From contig NZ_LROY01000001.1 in the NCBI RefSeq assembly GCF_001639145.1, positions 684,501 to 748,500 on the forward strand: 64,000 nt of DNA. The letters are read 5' to 3'. The notes beneath the pieces were generated by a model that did no database searches, had not been told where the DNA came from, and saw only the letters and a program-made list of their open reading frames with translations. Source of the stretch: Microbulbifer sp. Q7 (GTDB lineage Bacteria; Pseudomonadota; Gammaproteobacteria; Pseudomonadales; Cellvibrionaceae). Below are positions 16,304 through 24,416 of this stretch, piece after piece. Numbering within the stretch: position 1 is the stretch's first letter; every line of letters starts with the position of its first letter. The position numbers were made by a program, and so were the translations under genes.

Positions 16304-16738
16304 CTAGCCGCAGTGCTGGTGGATCTGCTGTTCCAGCTTGCGCGCCTCGATCACCCGCTGGCGCTCGCTGATGGTGGATTCGTTGCCATCGGCATCCACG
16401 AAGTACACCGGCCCCTTGAGGATGTTGAGTTGCTTGCGCGCGCGGGCACAGGCCTGCTGCTGTTGCCGCTGGAGCTTGTGCTGCTCCTTCTGCTTGCGCT
16501 TGGCGTAATCCTGTTCGATCTGCTCGGCGCCGCGGCGGTTAGGGAAACCCTGCTGGCGGGTGGGCTCGGCGCTGTTGATGGGTTTCAGCTTGTTATCAAG
16601 GGACTCCGCCTGAGCCTCCTGTGGCGGACGGTCACCGAAGTGCACCTTGCCATCGGCATCCACCCAGCGGTATAGCTCCCCGCCACCGGCATTTGCCGCC
16701 AGCAGGGCAAGGCCCAGAATCAACAATCTGCCCGGCAT
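16304..16738 (-). CDS. Secreted DUF4124 domain protein
   Basis: A 144-residue exported protein: signal peptide MPGRLLILGLALLAANAG, DUF4124 core ELYRWVDADGKVHFGDRPP at about 21-39, then a Lys/Gln-rich, probably coiled region (70-105) and a short tail with VYFVDADGNESTISE, which looks like a degenerate second copy of the same motif. Function unknown. Start chosen at ATG 16738, preceded by GGGGGGA; the longer upstream reading runs through the end of the protease gene. It follows that gene by about 50 bases and may be co-transcribed with it. Confidence 0.82.
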   Translation of the reverse strand: MPGRLLILGLALLAANAGGGELYRWVDADGKVHFGDRPPQEAQAESLDNKLKPINSAEPTRQQGFPNRRGAEQIEQDYAKRKQKEQHKLQRQQQQACARARKQLNILKGPVYFVDADGNESTISERQRVIEARKLEQQIHQHCG

Positions 16739-16790
16739 CCGTGTCCCCCCGAAACTCCTGTTGTGTGAATGATCGCCGCTGCGATGCCGG

Positions 16791-18311
16791 CTACGGCACC
16801 TGCCCCAGGGCTTCCTGCGCATCGCGCTCTGCCAGGGTGCTGAACAGCCCCTGTGAGTGGCGCTCGGGAATCTGGTAGGTCTGCAGGATAAACGGCTGCT
16901 GTTCTCCGGCGGCGGCGGCGTCCAGCACCATGCGGTAGCCGGCGCTGTCTCGCATATCCACATAGCCTGCCTGGGAGGATTCCATCAGCTCGGCGAACTG
17001 CTGGAAGTCACTGATTTTCTCGCCATTGACCGACTCGATAATCCAGTTCTTCCAGTCGTGGTAACCGAGGTTGACCGGTGCCGGCAGTACCTTGAGCGCC
17101 ACCACCAGTTCCTGTTGCTCCGGGCTGGACCACTGGTTGCGTGCGTACAGGTATTCGATGGGGGCCTTGGAGTGCCAGTTGTTGCCCCAGCGTTTGATCA
17201 GGTTCATGTTCAATGGCACAAACACCACGCCGCCGTAGATGTAATAGCGCGGGCGCTGGTCGAACTTCTCGCCCTGTACCAGCGAGCGCGACGGCGGGGT
17301 GGCCGCGAGGGTGATTTCGACCTCGAGGATTTCGCCGTCGCGGGCGATACGCACCGGCAGCCGGTCGCCAACGTGATACTGATCCACCGCGTAGTGGTAG
17401 TTGGTGCGCTGGTTCGGGCGCCACTCGATGGTGCGGTCGGCGGCCACATCGAAGCCGTCCACCTGCAGCAGTACATCGCCGGGCTGCAGCACCAGCGCCG
17501 CCGGGGCATCCTCAAACACGCGCACCACCAGCGCGCCCTGCTGGTCTTCGCTCAGGCCGGCGGCTGCTTTCATGGAGGGGCTTTCCAGGCTCTGGGTCAC
17601 CGCACCGAGTTCGGGGAACCCCTGGTGCACGCCGTCTTCGGCATCTTCCAGCACGTGGCTGATGACACTGGGCGGCACGAAATAGCCCAGGTTTTCCGCG
17701 CCCTTGCTGTGGTTGGTCTGCATGGCTACGCCGACAATGCGCCCGTCGGAAATCACCGGCCCGCCGCTGTTGCCGGGGTTGATGGCGGCGTCGATCTGGC
17801 CGGCCATCAGGTAGCTTTCGGCGTGGGCGTAATACTGGTGCTCTACCCGCGACAGCACACCGCGGGTGATGGAGAGGGATTTGCCACCGATTGGATACCC
17901 GTACACGGTGACTTCTTCCTGCAGGTCCGGCAGTTCGCCGAGGGCCAGCGGGCGGGTGTCGTCGAAAAAGCTTTCGTCTTCCACTACCAGCAGCGCGAGA
18001 TCGGCGTCGTGGGATACGAACTTCACCCTGGCGCGAAACTTCTGCGCATCGCCGTGGCGCTGGACCTGGATAAAGCTGCCATTGGCGATGACGTGGGCGT
18101 TGGTGAGAATCTGCTGGCCTTTGATGACCGCGCCGGAACCGGACAGCTGCTGGGCGTTGAGCAGGGCCCAGGGATTGAAATAGTCTGGGGCGGCGGCGGT
18201 GGTGTAGATCTTGATGATCGAGCGCTTTAGCTGCTCCCGTTCACGACTGTCGCCGTGGGCGAGCTGGGAGAAGCAGAGGATCAGCAGGCAGAATTTCAGC
18301 AGGAGTTTCAT
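16791..18311 (-). CDS. Periplasmic trypsin-like (Deg/HtrA-type) serine protease
   Basis: A 506-residue exported protease. Signal peptide MKLLLKFCLLILCFSQLAHG; trypsin-like domain (about 30-230) with catalytic His in ILTNAHVI, Asp in HDADLALL and Ser in NPGNSGGPV; then PDZ-like segments (about 245-340, with VLQPGDVLLQVDGFDV, and a second, divergent one about 400-470). This layout resembles the plant Deg and bacterial HtrA groups more than classical DegP. The ATG at 18311 is chosen because the signal peptide starts there; the GTG at 18353 would add a polar leader. It is an insertion between hslR and hslO compared with enteric order. Probably envelope quality control. Confidence 0.85.
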   Translation of the reverse strand: MKLLLKFCLLILCFSQLAHGDSREREQLKRSIIKIYTTAAAPDYFNPWALLNAQQLSGSGAVIKGQQILTNAHVIANGSFIQVQRHGDAQKFRARVKFVSHDADLALLVVEDESFFDDTRPLALGELPDLQEEVTVYGYPIGGKSLSITRGVLSRVEHQYYAHAESYLMAGQIDAAINPGNSGGPVISDGRIVGVAMQTNHSKGAENLGYFVPPSVISHVLEDAEDGVHQGFPELGAVTQSLESPSMKAAAGLSEDQQGALVVRVFEDAPAALVLQPGDVLLQVDGFDVAADRTIEWRPNQRTNYHYAVDQYHVGDRLPVRIARDGEILEVEITLAATPPSRSLVQGEKFDQRPRYYIYGGVVFVPLNMNLIKRWGNNWHSKAPIEYLYARNQWSSPEQQELVVALKVLPAPVNLGYHDWKNWIIESVNGEKISDFQQFAELMESSQAGYVDMRDSAGYRMVLDAAAAGEQQPFILQTYQIPERHSQGLFSTLAERDAQEALGQVP

Positions 18312-18426
18312 CGCGGCGTCTTGGTTATTCGTTGGTTTTGGGCAGTTTAGCACTTTGGCCGGTAAATGCTCCGGGCGGGAGTTAGTTGTATCGGCGCTCC
18401 GTCGGGCCCATGGTGGCGCCCGGACA

Positions 18427-18534
18427 CTGGGTGGAGCTTTTCAGGACCGAGCTAGGCGCCCCCCTGCGAGTACATCCCTGTACGCTGCGTCGGCGGCGTC
18501 CATGCCGCCGACGCTCCTGAAAAGCTCCACCCAG
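18427..18534. repeat. Cruciform repeat element, copy 1
   Basis: A 108-base structured element. Outer arms are a perfect 20-bp inverted repeat (18427-18446 and 18515-18534). Inside are a small hairpin GTACA-TCCC-TGTAC (18470-18483) and an 11-bp GC-rich hairpin GCGTCGGCGGC / GCCGCCGACGC (18487-18514). The core from the small hairpin to the right arm is nearly identical to copy 2 (19046-19151) in opposite orientation, but the outer arms differ in sequence while remaining fully paired. It lies just past the 3' end of hslR. Confidence 0.9.
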
Positions 18535-18592
18535 CGCCCGGGCTTCAATTCTGAGATTGATACTTCGTTAGGAGTTTTGGATTTGTTTGAAG

Positions 18593-18973
18593 TCAGTCCT
18601 GCGACTCCCGGATAAATCGGTGGATTTGTCGTCGCTGTTTCTTGTTGGGGCGTTCGTGGGAAATGTTTGCGTTGTTGGCCTTGCGGTCCGCGGCAAACTG
18701 TTCCCGCTTGGCGATGCTGTCCTCGGTTTCCCGGTACAGCGTCTGCGCAATGTCGGCACCGCGGCGCTGGTCGGAGAGGGCGATCACTTCCACCACTTTT
18801 TCATCCCAGCCTTGGCGAATGGTCAGCAGGGTGCCGGTCGCGATTTCCTTGCTGGCTTTTACACGCTGGCCTTCGGCATGCACCTTGCCGCCTTCGATAG
18901 CCTGCTTGGCAAGGCTGCGGGTTTTAAAAAAGCGTGCGGCCCACAGCCATTTGTCGATACGTACTTTTTCCAT
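18593..18973 (-). CDS. hslR: Heat shock protein 15 (S4-domain RNA-binding protein)
   Basis: A 126-residue protein of the Hsp15 family, which rescues stalled 50S subunits carrying nascent peptidyl-tRNA. The N-terminal S4 domain has RIDKWLWAARFFKTRSLA and GGKVHAEGQRVK; the C-terminus is a basic tail suited to rRNA binding. ATG 18973 is the start; TTG 18976 is in frame but not needed. It lies between yrfG and a protease gene and is bracketed by the two cruciform repeats at 18427 and 19046, a layout that isolates it transcriptionally if they terminate transcription. Confidence 0.95.
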   Translation of the reverse strand: MEKVRIDKWLWAARFFKTRSLAKQAIEGGKVHAEGQRVKASKEIATGTLLTIRQGWDEKVVEVIALSDQRRGADIAQTLYRETEDSIAKREQFAADRKANNANISHERPNKKQRRQIHRFIRESQD

Positions 18974-19045
18974 CAAAACCCTACATCAATGATGAACGTG
19001 AAAAGACCAATGGATTATTCCGAAGTAAATAGTTGATGTGAAGGC

Positions 19046-19151
19046 AGAGTGCCGGGTGCGGGTTTTCAGGAGCGTCGGCGGCATGGACGCCGCCGACGCA
19101 GCGTACAGGGATGTATACACAGCGGTCCTGAAAACCCGCACCCGGCACTCT
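19046..19151. repeat. Cruciform repeat element, copy 2
   Basis: A 106-base element with a perfect 26-bp outer inverted repeat (19046-19071 and 19126-19151), an 11-bp inner hairpin (19072-19099) and a small hairpin GTACA-GGGA-TGTAT. The core is the reverse complement of copy 1, but the outer stem has a different sequence and is six pairs longer. It sits between the end of the yrfG gene and the start of hslR. Confidence 0.9.
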
Positions 19152-19187
19152 TCCGCCACGGAACTTCCTAGTAGCACTTAGCTGGGC

Positions 19188-19856
19188 TCAGCGTTCCCGG
19201 GGCCCAACAATCTCATCAAAGTCATGAATCGCCGGGAACTCGGTAATCTCCCGTGCTGGATTCTTACTGTCTGGCTGGCGGATGCACAGCAGGTGTTCGA
19301 TACCGTATTCCCGCGCCGCACCCAGTACGTGCAGGTTGTCATCCACAAACAGGGTGCGCGACGGGTCGAATGGCTGGCGCTCCTGCAGCGAGTGCCAGAA
19401 CAGTGAACTCTCCTTGGCGTGGCCGAGGTCGTGGGAGGAAACGATTTCGTCCAGCCACTGGTCGATGCCGGTAATGGCCAGCTTGTGGCTCAACCCATCA
19501 GGATGGGCGTTAGTCACCAGTAGCGCCCGCTTTTGCATCGTGCGCAGACTGCGCAGGAAGTGGTCGGTGTGCGGGCGCACCGCGATGCGATCCTCGATTT
19601 CACGGTAGATCGCCAGCACATCCAGCTTCAGCACATCGGACCAGTAGCGCAGGCAGTACCAGTCCAGGGTGCCCCGCAACTCGTCGGTCATGCGGATCAC
19701 CAGCTGCTGCGCTTCCGACAGGGAGATATCATTCGCCTCCGCATAGCGCTGCGGCAGATGTTCCATCCAGAAGTGATTGTCGTAATGCAAATCCAGCAGG
19801 GTGCCATCCATATCCAGCAGCACCGTATCGATCCGGCTCCAGTCCAGCATATCCAA
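19188..19856 (-). CDS. yrfG: HAD-family nucleotidase, YrfG-like
   Basis: A 222-residue cytoplasmic HAD phosphatase; E. coli YrfG dephosphorylates GMP and IMP. HAD motif I is LLDMDGTLL (the nucleophile Asp and the acid/base Asp), motif II is LVTNAH, motif III the Lys in HAKESS, and motif IV TLFVDDNLHV. The helical cap lies between motifs I and II (about 25-105). The start at ATG 19856 is used; a second in-frame ATG (MLDWSR) is two codons in. The identification is supported by the neighbour hslR, as in enteric bacteria. Confidence 0.92.
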   Translation of the reverse strand: MDMLDWSRIDTVLLDMDGTLLDLHYDNHFWMEHLPQRYAEANDISLSEAQQLVIRMTDELRGTLDWYCLRYWSDVLKLDVLAIYREIEDRIAVRPHTDHFLRSLRTMQKRALLVTNAHPDGLSHKLAITGIDQWLDEIVSSHDLGHAKESSLFWHSLQERQPFDPSRTLFVDDNLHVLGAAREYGIEHLLCIRQPDSKNPAREITEFPAIHDFDEIVGPRER

Positions 19857-19912
19857 CCTATTCCGCGGGCTCAGGCCCGCAATTGCACAAAAAATGGCCG
19901 GCCATTATGCCC

Positions 19913-20602
19913 TCAAGCCCGGCGCAGCACCAAATCCGCGCGCACCAGGCCAATCACCAGCAGTGCCTGCGCGCCGTAGTAGGTCAGCATAATCCAGGTC
20001 CCCGCCAGGGGAATCGGGTCGACAAACCGGTTGATGGCGATCAGCGCGTCCGACACCATAAACGTCACCGCACCGGCAAATAGCAGGGACGAACCACTGC
20101 GGTGGGCGGCGGCAGACAGCGCCATAACCACGATGGCGATGATGTAGAACGCCACCGGCATCGCCAGCGCCCCGGCTCCCGGTAAGACCTGCCCGGCCAG
20201 AAACAGTGCCGCCACCACCACCGCAATCCCGCGCAGTGCAAAGTGCCGGCTGCCAAACTCGGCGGCGCGCAGAAAATTGCCCGCATAGGTCAGTTGTGCC
20301 AGTAAAAAGGCACCCAGACCGAACACAAAATGGTTGTCGAAAGGCACCGCCAGCAGTACATCGCCGGTGGCGGACAGCGCCAATGCGGCGAGAGTCAGTG
20401 TGCGCGTGCCGCCGGTGAGGGACTGCGCCGCGAGCCACATCAGGATGGCGATCGGCACAATTTTCAACGCCGCCATCCACAGGGCTTCCACGCCCGATGC
20501 GTCCAGGGCCATATACAGGATGCAGCCAGCAGCGAACAGTGCGGCGGGAGCGAGGCGCGGCAGGGAGGCCTCAGGCGGTGTGGTCATCGCGGTGTCGGAC
20601 AT
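19913..20602 (-). CDS. YhhN/TMEM86 family membrane protein (putative lysoplasmalogenase)
   Basis: A 229-residue inner-membrane protein with about seven or eight helices, matching the YhhN family, whose animal members (TMEM86B) hydrolyse lysoplasmalogens. Conserved polar residues occur inside helices, for example SATGDVLL and MVSDALIAINRF, where the Asp residues are the likely catalytic ones. The bacterial substrate is not established. Monocistronic, divergent from cysK with a spacer of about 160 bases. ATG 20602 is used; ATG 20587 (MTTPPEA) is possible. Confidence 0.85.
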   Translation of the reverse strand: MSDTAMTTPPEASLPRLAPAALFAAGCILYMALDASGVEALWMAALKIVPIAILMWLAAQSLTGGTRTLTLAALALSATGDVLLAVPFDNHFVFGLGAFLLAQLTYAGNFLRAAEFGSRHFALRGIAVVVAALFLAGQVLPGAGALAMPVAFYIIAIVVMALSAAAHRSGSSLLFAGAVTFMVSDALIAINRFVDPIPLAGTWIMLTYYGAQALLVIGLVRADLVLRRA

Positions 20603-20764
20603 AGTGTTCTCCGGATTTATTGTTCTGGATGTTCGGGTTTGTCGATCTTGCGAGTATGCTTCCCCGAGTATTCGTCAAAGCGGCTGGCGGTTCAATCGAC
20701 TGGCTTGCAATCCCCCGACAGGCGATAACAATACTGACCACACCATCACTTCACGGAGCGACAG

Positions 20765-21682
20765 ATGAAGGCTAATAACATTCTCGAAACCATCGGCAAT
20801 ACCCCCCATGTGCGACTCAATCACCTGTTTCGGGATGATATCGAGGTGTGGATGAAGGTGGAGCGCTTCAACCCCGGCAGCAGTATCAAGGACCGGATTG
20901 CCCTGAGCATGATCGAGGATGCGGAAGCCAGTGGTGCGCTCAAGCCCGGCGGGGTGATTGTCGAGCCCACCTCCGGTAACACCGGTATCGGCCTCGCCAT
21001 GGTTGCCGCGGTGAAGGGCTACCGGTTGATCCTGACCATGCCGGAATCCATGTCCGTCGAACGGCGCAAGATCATGAAGGCGCTGGGTGCGGAGTTGGTG
21101 CTCACTCCCAAGGAAAATGGTATGCCGGGTGCCATTGCCCGGGCCGAGGAAATTCTCGCGCAACACGACAATAGCTGGATGCCCCAGCAATTTACCAACC
21201 CCGCCAATGTCAGCGCCCACCGAAATACCACCGCGCGGGAAATCCTCGCCGATTTCCCGGAGGGCCTCGACTACATGATTACCGGAGTGGGCACCGGTGG
21301 CCACATCACCGGCTGTGCCGAAGTGATGAAAGCGTCCATGGACAACCTGAAGGTGTACGCGGTGGAGCCGGAAAAATCCCAGGTGATTGCCGGCAAGGAA
21401 AAAGGGATGCACCGGCTGCAGGGCATTGGTGCCGGCTTTGTGCCGGAGGTGCTCAACAGGGAGGTGCTGGATGGCACCATCCCCGTGACCGAAGAGGACA
21501 GCTTTGAAATGGCCCGCCAGTGCGCCCTCAAAGAGGGCATCTTTGTGGGCATTTCCTCCGGCGCTTCCCTGGCAGCGCTCAAGCAGCGGGAGAGCGATCT
21601 GCCAGCGGGCAGCCGCGTGCTGGTGTTCAGCTACGATACCGGCGAGCGTTACCTCTCCATTGAGGATCTGTTCAGCGCCTGA
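20765..21682 (+). CDS. cysK: Cysteine synthase A (O-acetylserine sulfhydrylase)
   Basis: PLP enzyme making cysteine from O-acetylserine and sulfide in the cytoplasm. 305 residues; PLP Lys42 in GSSIKDR, substrate-binding loop [10 protein letters not shown], the phosphate-binding GTGGHITG and a CysK-type [11 protein letters not shown] stretch. The latter and SSIKDR favour CysK over CysM, although the protein lacks the long CysK C-terminal tail that contacts CysE. GGAG seven bases before ATG 20765 sets the start. About 110 bases before cysQ on the same strand: a small sulfur-assimilation pair. Confidence 0.93.
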   Translation: MKANNILETIGNTPHVRLNHLFRDDIEVWMKVERFNPGSSIKDRIALSMIEDAEASGALKPGGVIVEPTSGNTGIGLAMVAAVKGYRLILTMPESMSVERRKIMKALGAELVLTPKENGMPGAIARAEEILAQHDNSWMPQQFTNPANVSAHRNTTAREILADFPEGLDYMITGVGTGGHITGCAEVMKASMDNLKVYAVEPEKSQVIAGKEKGMHRLQGIGAGFVPEVLNREVLDGTIPVTEEDSFEMARQCALKEGIFVGISSGASLAALKQRESDLPAGSRVLVFSYDTGERYLSIEDLFSA

Positions 21683-21737
21683 TCCGCTGACCGGAGCTGG
21701 CGGCGGTATCCGGCAACAAATTCCGCCGCGAGCTGCG

Positions 21738-21743
21738 TATAAT
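21738..21743 (+). promoter_or_regulatory. Possible -10 box of cysQ
   Basis: A perfect TATAAT preceded by TGCG, 50 bases before the cysQ ATG. No good -35 box is seen 17 bases upstream, so this is either an extended -10-like promoter or chance. Confidence 0.4.
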
Positions 21744-21793
21744 CTCCCGCTTCAATCGTCTTTCGATACGTATCAGTGCTTAGTGGGGGAATC

Positions 21794-22630
21794 ATGGAAA
21801 ATGTAGTGAGCAGGGAACTGCTGAATAAGGTCATCGCTGTTTCGGTTACTGCCGGCGAGGCCATTCTGGAAGTGTACAACGCCAACGGCGATATCGAAGT
21901 CGATACCAAATCTGACGATTCCCCGGTTACCGCGGCGGATCTTGCGGCGCACAAAATTCTCGCGCCGGCGCTGGAAGCCCTCGTGCCGGGCGTTCCGGTA
22001 TTGTCGGAAGAGGGCGAAATGCCTTCCTTCGAGGAGCGCAGCCAGTGGCAGCGTTACTGGATCATTGACCCGCTGGATGGCACCAAGGAATTTATCCGCC
22101 GCAACGGCGAGTTCACCGTCAATGTGGCGCTGATCGAACAGGGCGAGCCGGTACTGGGGGTGGTGCATGTGCCGGTGCTGGATATCACCTACGCCGGGGC
22201 CAAGTCCCTCGGTGCGTTCAAGCGCGACAGCGCTGGAGAAACCTCCATCTCCGTGCGCAGCATGAAGCCGCGTCTGGAATCCAAGCAGCCGATCGAAGTC
22301 GTGGCCAGCCGCAGCCACGGTGCCGGTGCCGTCGATACCCTGTTGTCGCGTATCGAGGGCAGCCTGGGCGAGACCGCGCTCAAGAATATGGGCAGCTCGC
22401 TGAAATTGTGCCTGGTGGCAGAGGGCGCTGCAGACCTCTATCCGCGCCTCGCGCCCACCTGCGAATGGGATACCGCTGCCGCCCAGGCGGTGGTGGAAGC
22501 CGCCGGCGGTACGGTGGTGGATGACCAGTTCGCGCTGTTGCGTTACAACCAGAAGGAAGCGCTGCTGAACCCGTTTTTCTATGTGATTGGCGATCGCAGC
22601 TTCGACTGGAAATCCCTGCTGCTGGGCTGA
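21794..22630 (+). CDS. cysQ: 3'(2'),5'-bisphosphate nucleotidase CysQ
   Basis: Hydrolyses PAP (3'-phosphoadenosine 5'-phosphate), the by-product of sulfate reduction, to AMP. 278 residues of the inositol-monophosphatase fold, cytoplasmic or membrane-peripheral. Metal-binding motifs: DDSPVTAADLAAH near residues 38-50, SEEGE, DPLDGTKEF and CEWDTAAAQAVVEAAGG. The ATG at 21794 has GGGGGA upstream; the GTG at 21776 is rejected. Its position after cysK fits sulfur assimilation. Confidence 0.94.
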   Translation: MENVVSRELLNKVIAVSVTAGEAILEVYNANGDIEVDTKSDDSPVTAADLAAHKILAPALEALVPGVPVLSEEGEMPSFEERSQWQRYWIIDPLDGTKEFIRRNGEFTVNVALIEQGEPVLGVVHVPVLDITYAGAKSLGAFKRDSAGETSISVRSMKPRLESKQPIEVVASRSHGAGAVDTLLSRIEGSLGETALKNMGSSLKLCLVAEGAADLYPRLAPTCEWDTAAAQAVVEAAGGTVVDDQFALLRYNQKEALLNPFFYVIGDRSFDWKSLLLG

Positions 22631-22764
22631 GTCCGGCAAAGTCCCCAATATGGTCTAGGCTTAACCTTATGCCTCGGTCGTCGTGTTGCTTTTGACGACG
22701 GCCGACGCCATCCAATGCGCCACCCTGTTTCAGGAATTGGCCAAGCGATTGAGAGGCGACGCCT

Positions 22765-22983
22765 ATGACCAGAGCTCAAAGCCCCGCCAGATGTTCGCAT
22801 GTGAATATCAGCGAGCTGGAAACCCGCCACCTGCGCCATCGCCTGGAAATCGAGATTACCTGGCTGTCCCGGCAAATGCAGGAACTGCAGGGGGCGCATG
22901 AGTCGATTGACCTCTCTCTCGTCCAGACCTACCGGGAAATGATTTTTTCCCGCCGCGCCCTCCTCGGGCGAATTCCCCGCTGA
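22765..22983 (+). CDS. Small protein of unknown function
   Basis: A 72-residue frame, ATG at 22765, with no recognised domain. Residues 15-60 look like a continuous amphipathic helix (ELETRHLRHRLEIEITW...), which argues for a real coding sequence rather than chance, as do codon usage and a purine-rich upstream stretch. There is no signal peptide. It stands alone between cysQ and a HicB-like gene. Coiled-coil or dimerisation function is a guess. Confidence 0.45.
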   Translation: MTRAQSPARCSHVNISELETRHLRHRLEIEITWLSRQMQELQGAHESIDLSLVQTYREMIFSRRALLGRIPR

Positions 22984-23292
22984 TTCTCGACCCACCGGCA
23001 CTCTTGCGATAACCGCGCAAGCGGGCACCCTCGCGGTCCCAAAATTTCACCCATGAAACTTCTACCCTCGAAGCTTCATCCTCGAAGTTTCACCGACGAG
23101 ACAGCTGCGTCGGTGGCGTATCTGGCGATTACCGCCATGTTCGTCTTTTTACGTGGACTGTGAAAAAACGCAAAATCGGAACGATGCCGCTAAACGTCGC
23201 GTAAATATTTCCCTGCCCGAGAATTTTGTTCTTTTTCTGGCAATTGGGTCTACGCTTGGTGGGATAAAAGTTAACTGAAAAGAGAAATCCCC
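22984..23292. other. Spacer upstream of the HicB-like gene
   Basis: Roughly 310 bases without a credible gene on either strand. It has a short direct repeat CTCGAAG (two copies between 23060 and 23090) and turns AT-rich after 23150, where the promoter of the next gene is likely. In particular, no HicA-sized reading frame is present. Confidence 0.6.
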
Positions 23293-23568
23293 ATGCGCTA
23301 TCCGGTCGTGGTCCACAACATCGAATTTGCCGGTTACGGTGCCATCGCGCCGGATTTACCGCACTGCCATTGCCAGGGCGAAACGCTCGAAGGCGCGCTG
23401 CAAAAAATGGCGGAAACCATTGTGGATCGACTGGATGAATTGCAAGCCGCCGGCGATCCACCACCACAAGCGGGCGAGCTGGATTTGCTGCGAAAAAATC
23501 CTGCGTTTGCCGGCGGCGTCTGGGCAATCATCGACATCGAGCAAAATGCGATGAGCCCGAAACCTTAA
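23293..23568 (+). CDS. Orphan HicB-like protein
   Basis: A 91-residue protein with the HicB/UPF0150 partial RNase H fold (MRYPVVVHNIEFAGYGAIAPDLPHC, then GETLEGALQKMAETI). HicB antitoxins neutralise the HicA mRNA interferase and usually add a C-terminal helix-turn-helix or ribbon-helix-helix; here the 30 C-terminal residues do not look DNA-binding. No hicA gene lies on either side, so this is not a complete toxin-antitoxin module. It could be a solitary antitoxin, a remnant, or a HicB-fold protein with another task. Confidence 0.75.
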   Translation: MRYPVVVHNIEFAGYGAIAPDLPHCHCQGETLEGALQKMAETIVDRLDELQAAGDPPPQAGELDLLRKNPAFAGGVWAIIDIEQNAMSPKP

Positions 23569-23668
23569 ATGGCGTGAGCGCAGTCTCCACCACCCGCTTC
23601 CATCGAGTGACAACAGGGTTTGAGAACCCTAAGAAAAATTCCGAATTGAGAAACCAAGGACGGTGACA

Positions 23669-24253
23669 ATGAAAGGCCTGGTATTCCTTCTGGCTCTGTT
23701 CGCTTCCAGTGCCGCACTGGCCCAGTGGAACAATCCCATCGACGGCTACTGCAACGGTGAATATCGCATCGTCGGCACGGTTGGGTTGGGCGTCGGCGAA
23801 CTGCAAATCAACGATGAACAGGATTTTGCCGGTTATGCCAGTATCGGCGTGACCCCGGATGCGGGTATCTGGCAGGTAGAGCTGCGCTATACCGGTTTTG
23901 ACGACGGCAGTATTTCCGTGGACCAGTGGGGTATTGGCGCCAAGGTCGATTTCACCATGACCTGTGACGTGCAGTGCTTCTACTGGATGGTGGGCTGGAA
24001 CTATGGTAATTTCGACGTCGACACCATTGAAAAGCGCGATGTCCTGTATGTGATCGATGACGACACGGATGACAACTACTGGAACGCTGGCGTGGGTTAC
24101 CGCTACAAGTGGACCCAGGACTTTGATACCTCCATCGAATACAACTACAACGACGTGGATGCCCGTTTGTGGGTCAACGATGGCGTGTCCGATGTGCGCT
24201 TAAACTTCGGTCATATGCGCACGCTCACCGTCAACTTCAGTTATCGGTTTTAA
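23669..24253 (+). CDS. Small outer-membrane beta-barrel protein
   Basis: A 194-residue exported protein: signal peptide MKGLVFLLALFASSAALA, then alternating aromatic/hydrophobic strands (GTVGLGVGELQI, YASIGVTPDAGIWQVELRYTG, TVNFSYRF) ending in a C-terminal Phe, the typical barrel-assembly signal. Two cysteine pairs (one in GYCNGEY; CDVQC) may form loop disulfides. Function unknown; likely 8 strands. ATG 23669 is preceded by AAGGA. A 7-bp GC hairpin (24274-24294) follows the stop but lacks a T-run. Confidence 0.8.
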   Translation: MKGLVFLLALFASSAALAQWNNPIDGYCNGEYRIVGTVGLGVGELQINDEQDFAGYASIGVTPDAGIWQVELRYTGFDDGSISVDQWGIGAKVDFTMTCDVQCFYWMVGWNYGNFDVDTIEKRDVLYVIDDDTDDNYWNAGVGYRYKWTQDFDTSIEYNYNDVDARLWVNDGVSDVRLNFGHMRTLTVNFSYRF

Positions 24254-24416
24254 CCGCCTGGGGTAAATGCCACCCGGCGCTGAAGTGGCGCCGGACAGGG
24301 TGTTACTCCCGCACGCCCCGGTCCGGGCACCCGCTCGCACCACTTCCCCCTCCCCGGTTCTCCTTTGCCGGTTGCATTCCTCCATTACGCAGTCACAGAG
24401 TCATGCGGTCGCGCGG

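Noticed and set aside
16857..18230. 457-codon frame antisense to the serine protease
   Set aside because: Shadow frame; the minus-strand catalytic triad is intact and convincing.
18427..19151. Possible CRISPR array formed by the two repeat elements
   Set aside because: Only two copies, in opposite orientation, with a coding gene between them and internal palindromes; no spacers and no cas genes.
22683..22901. 72-codon frame overlapping the small protein at 22765
   Set aside because: In a different frame with no signals; the 22765 frame has better composition.
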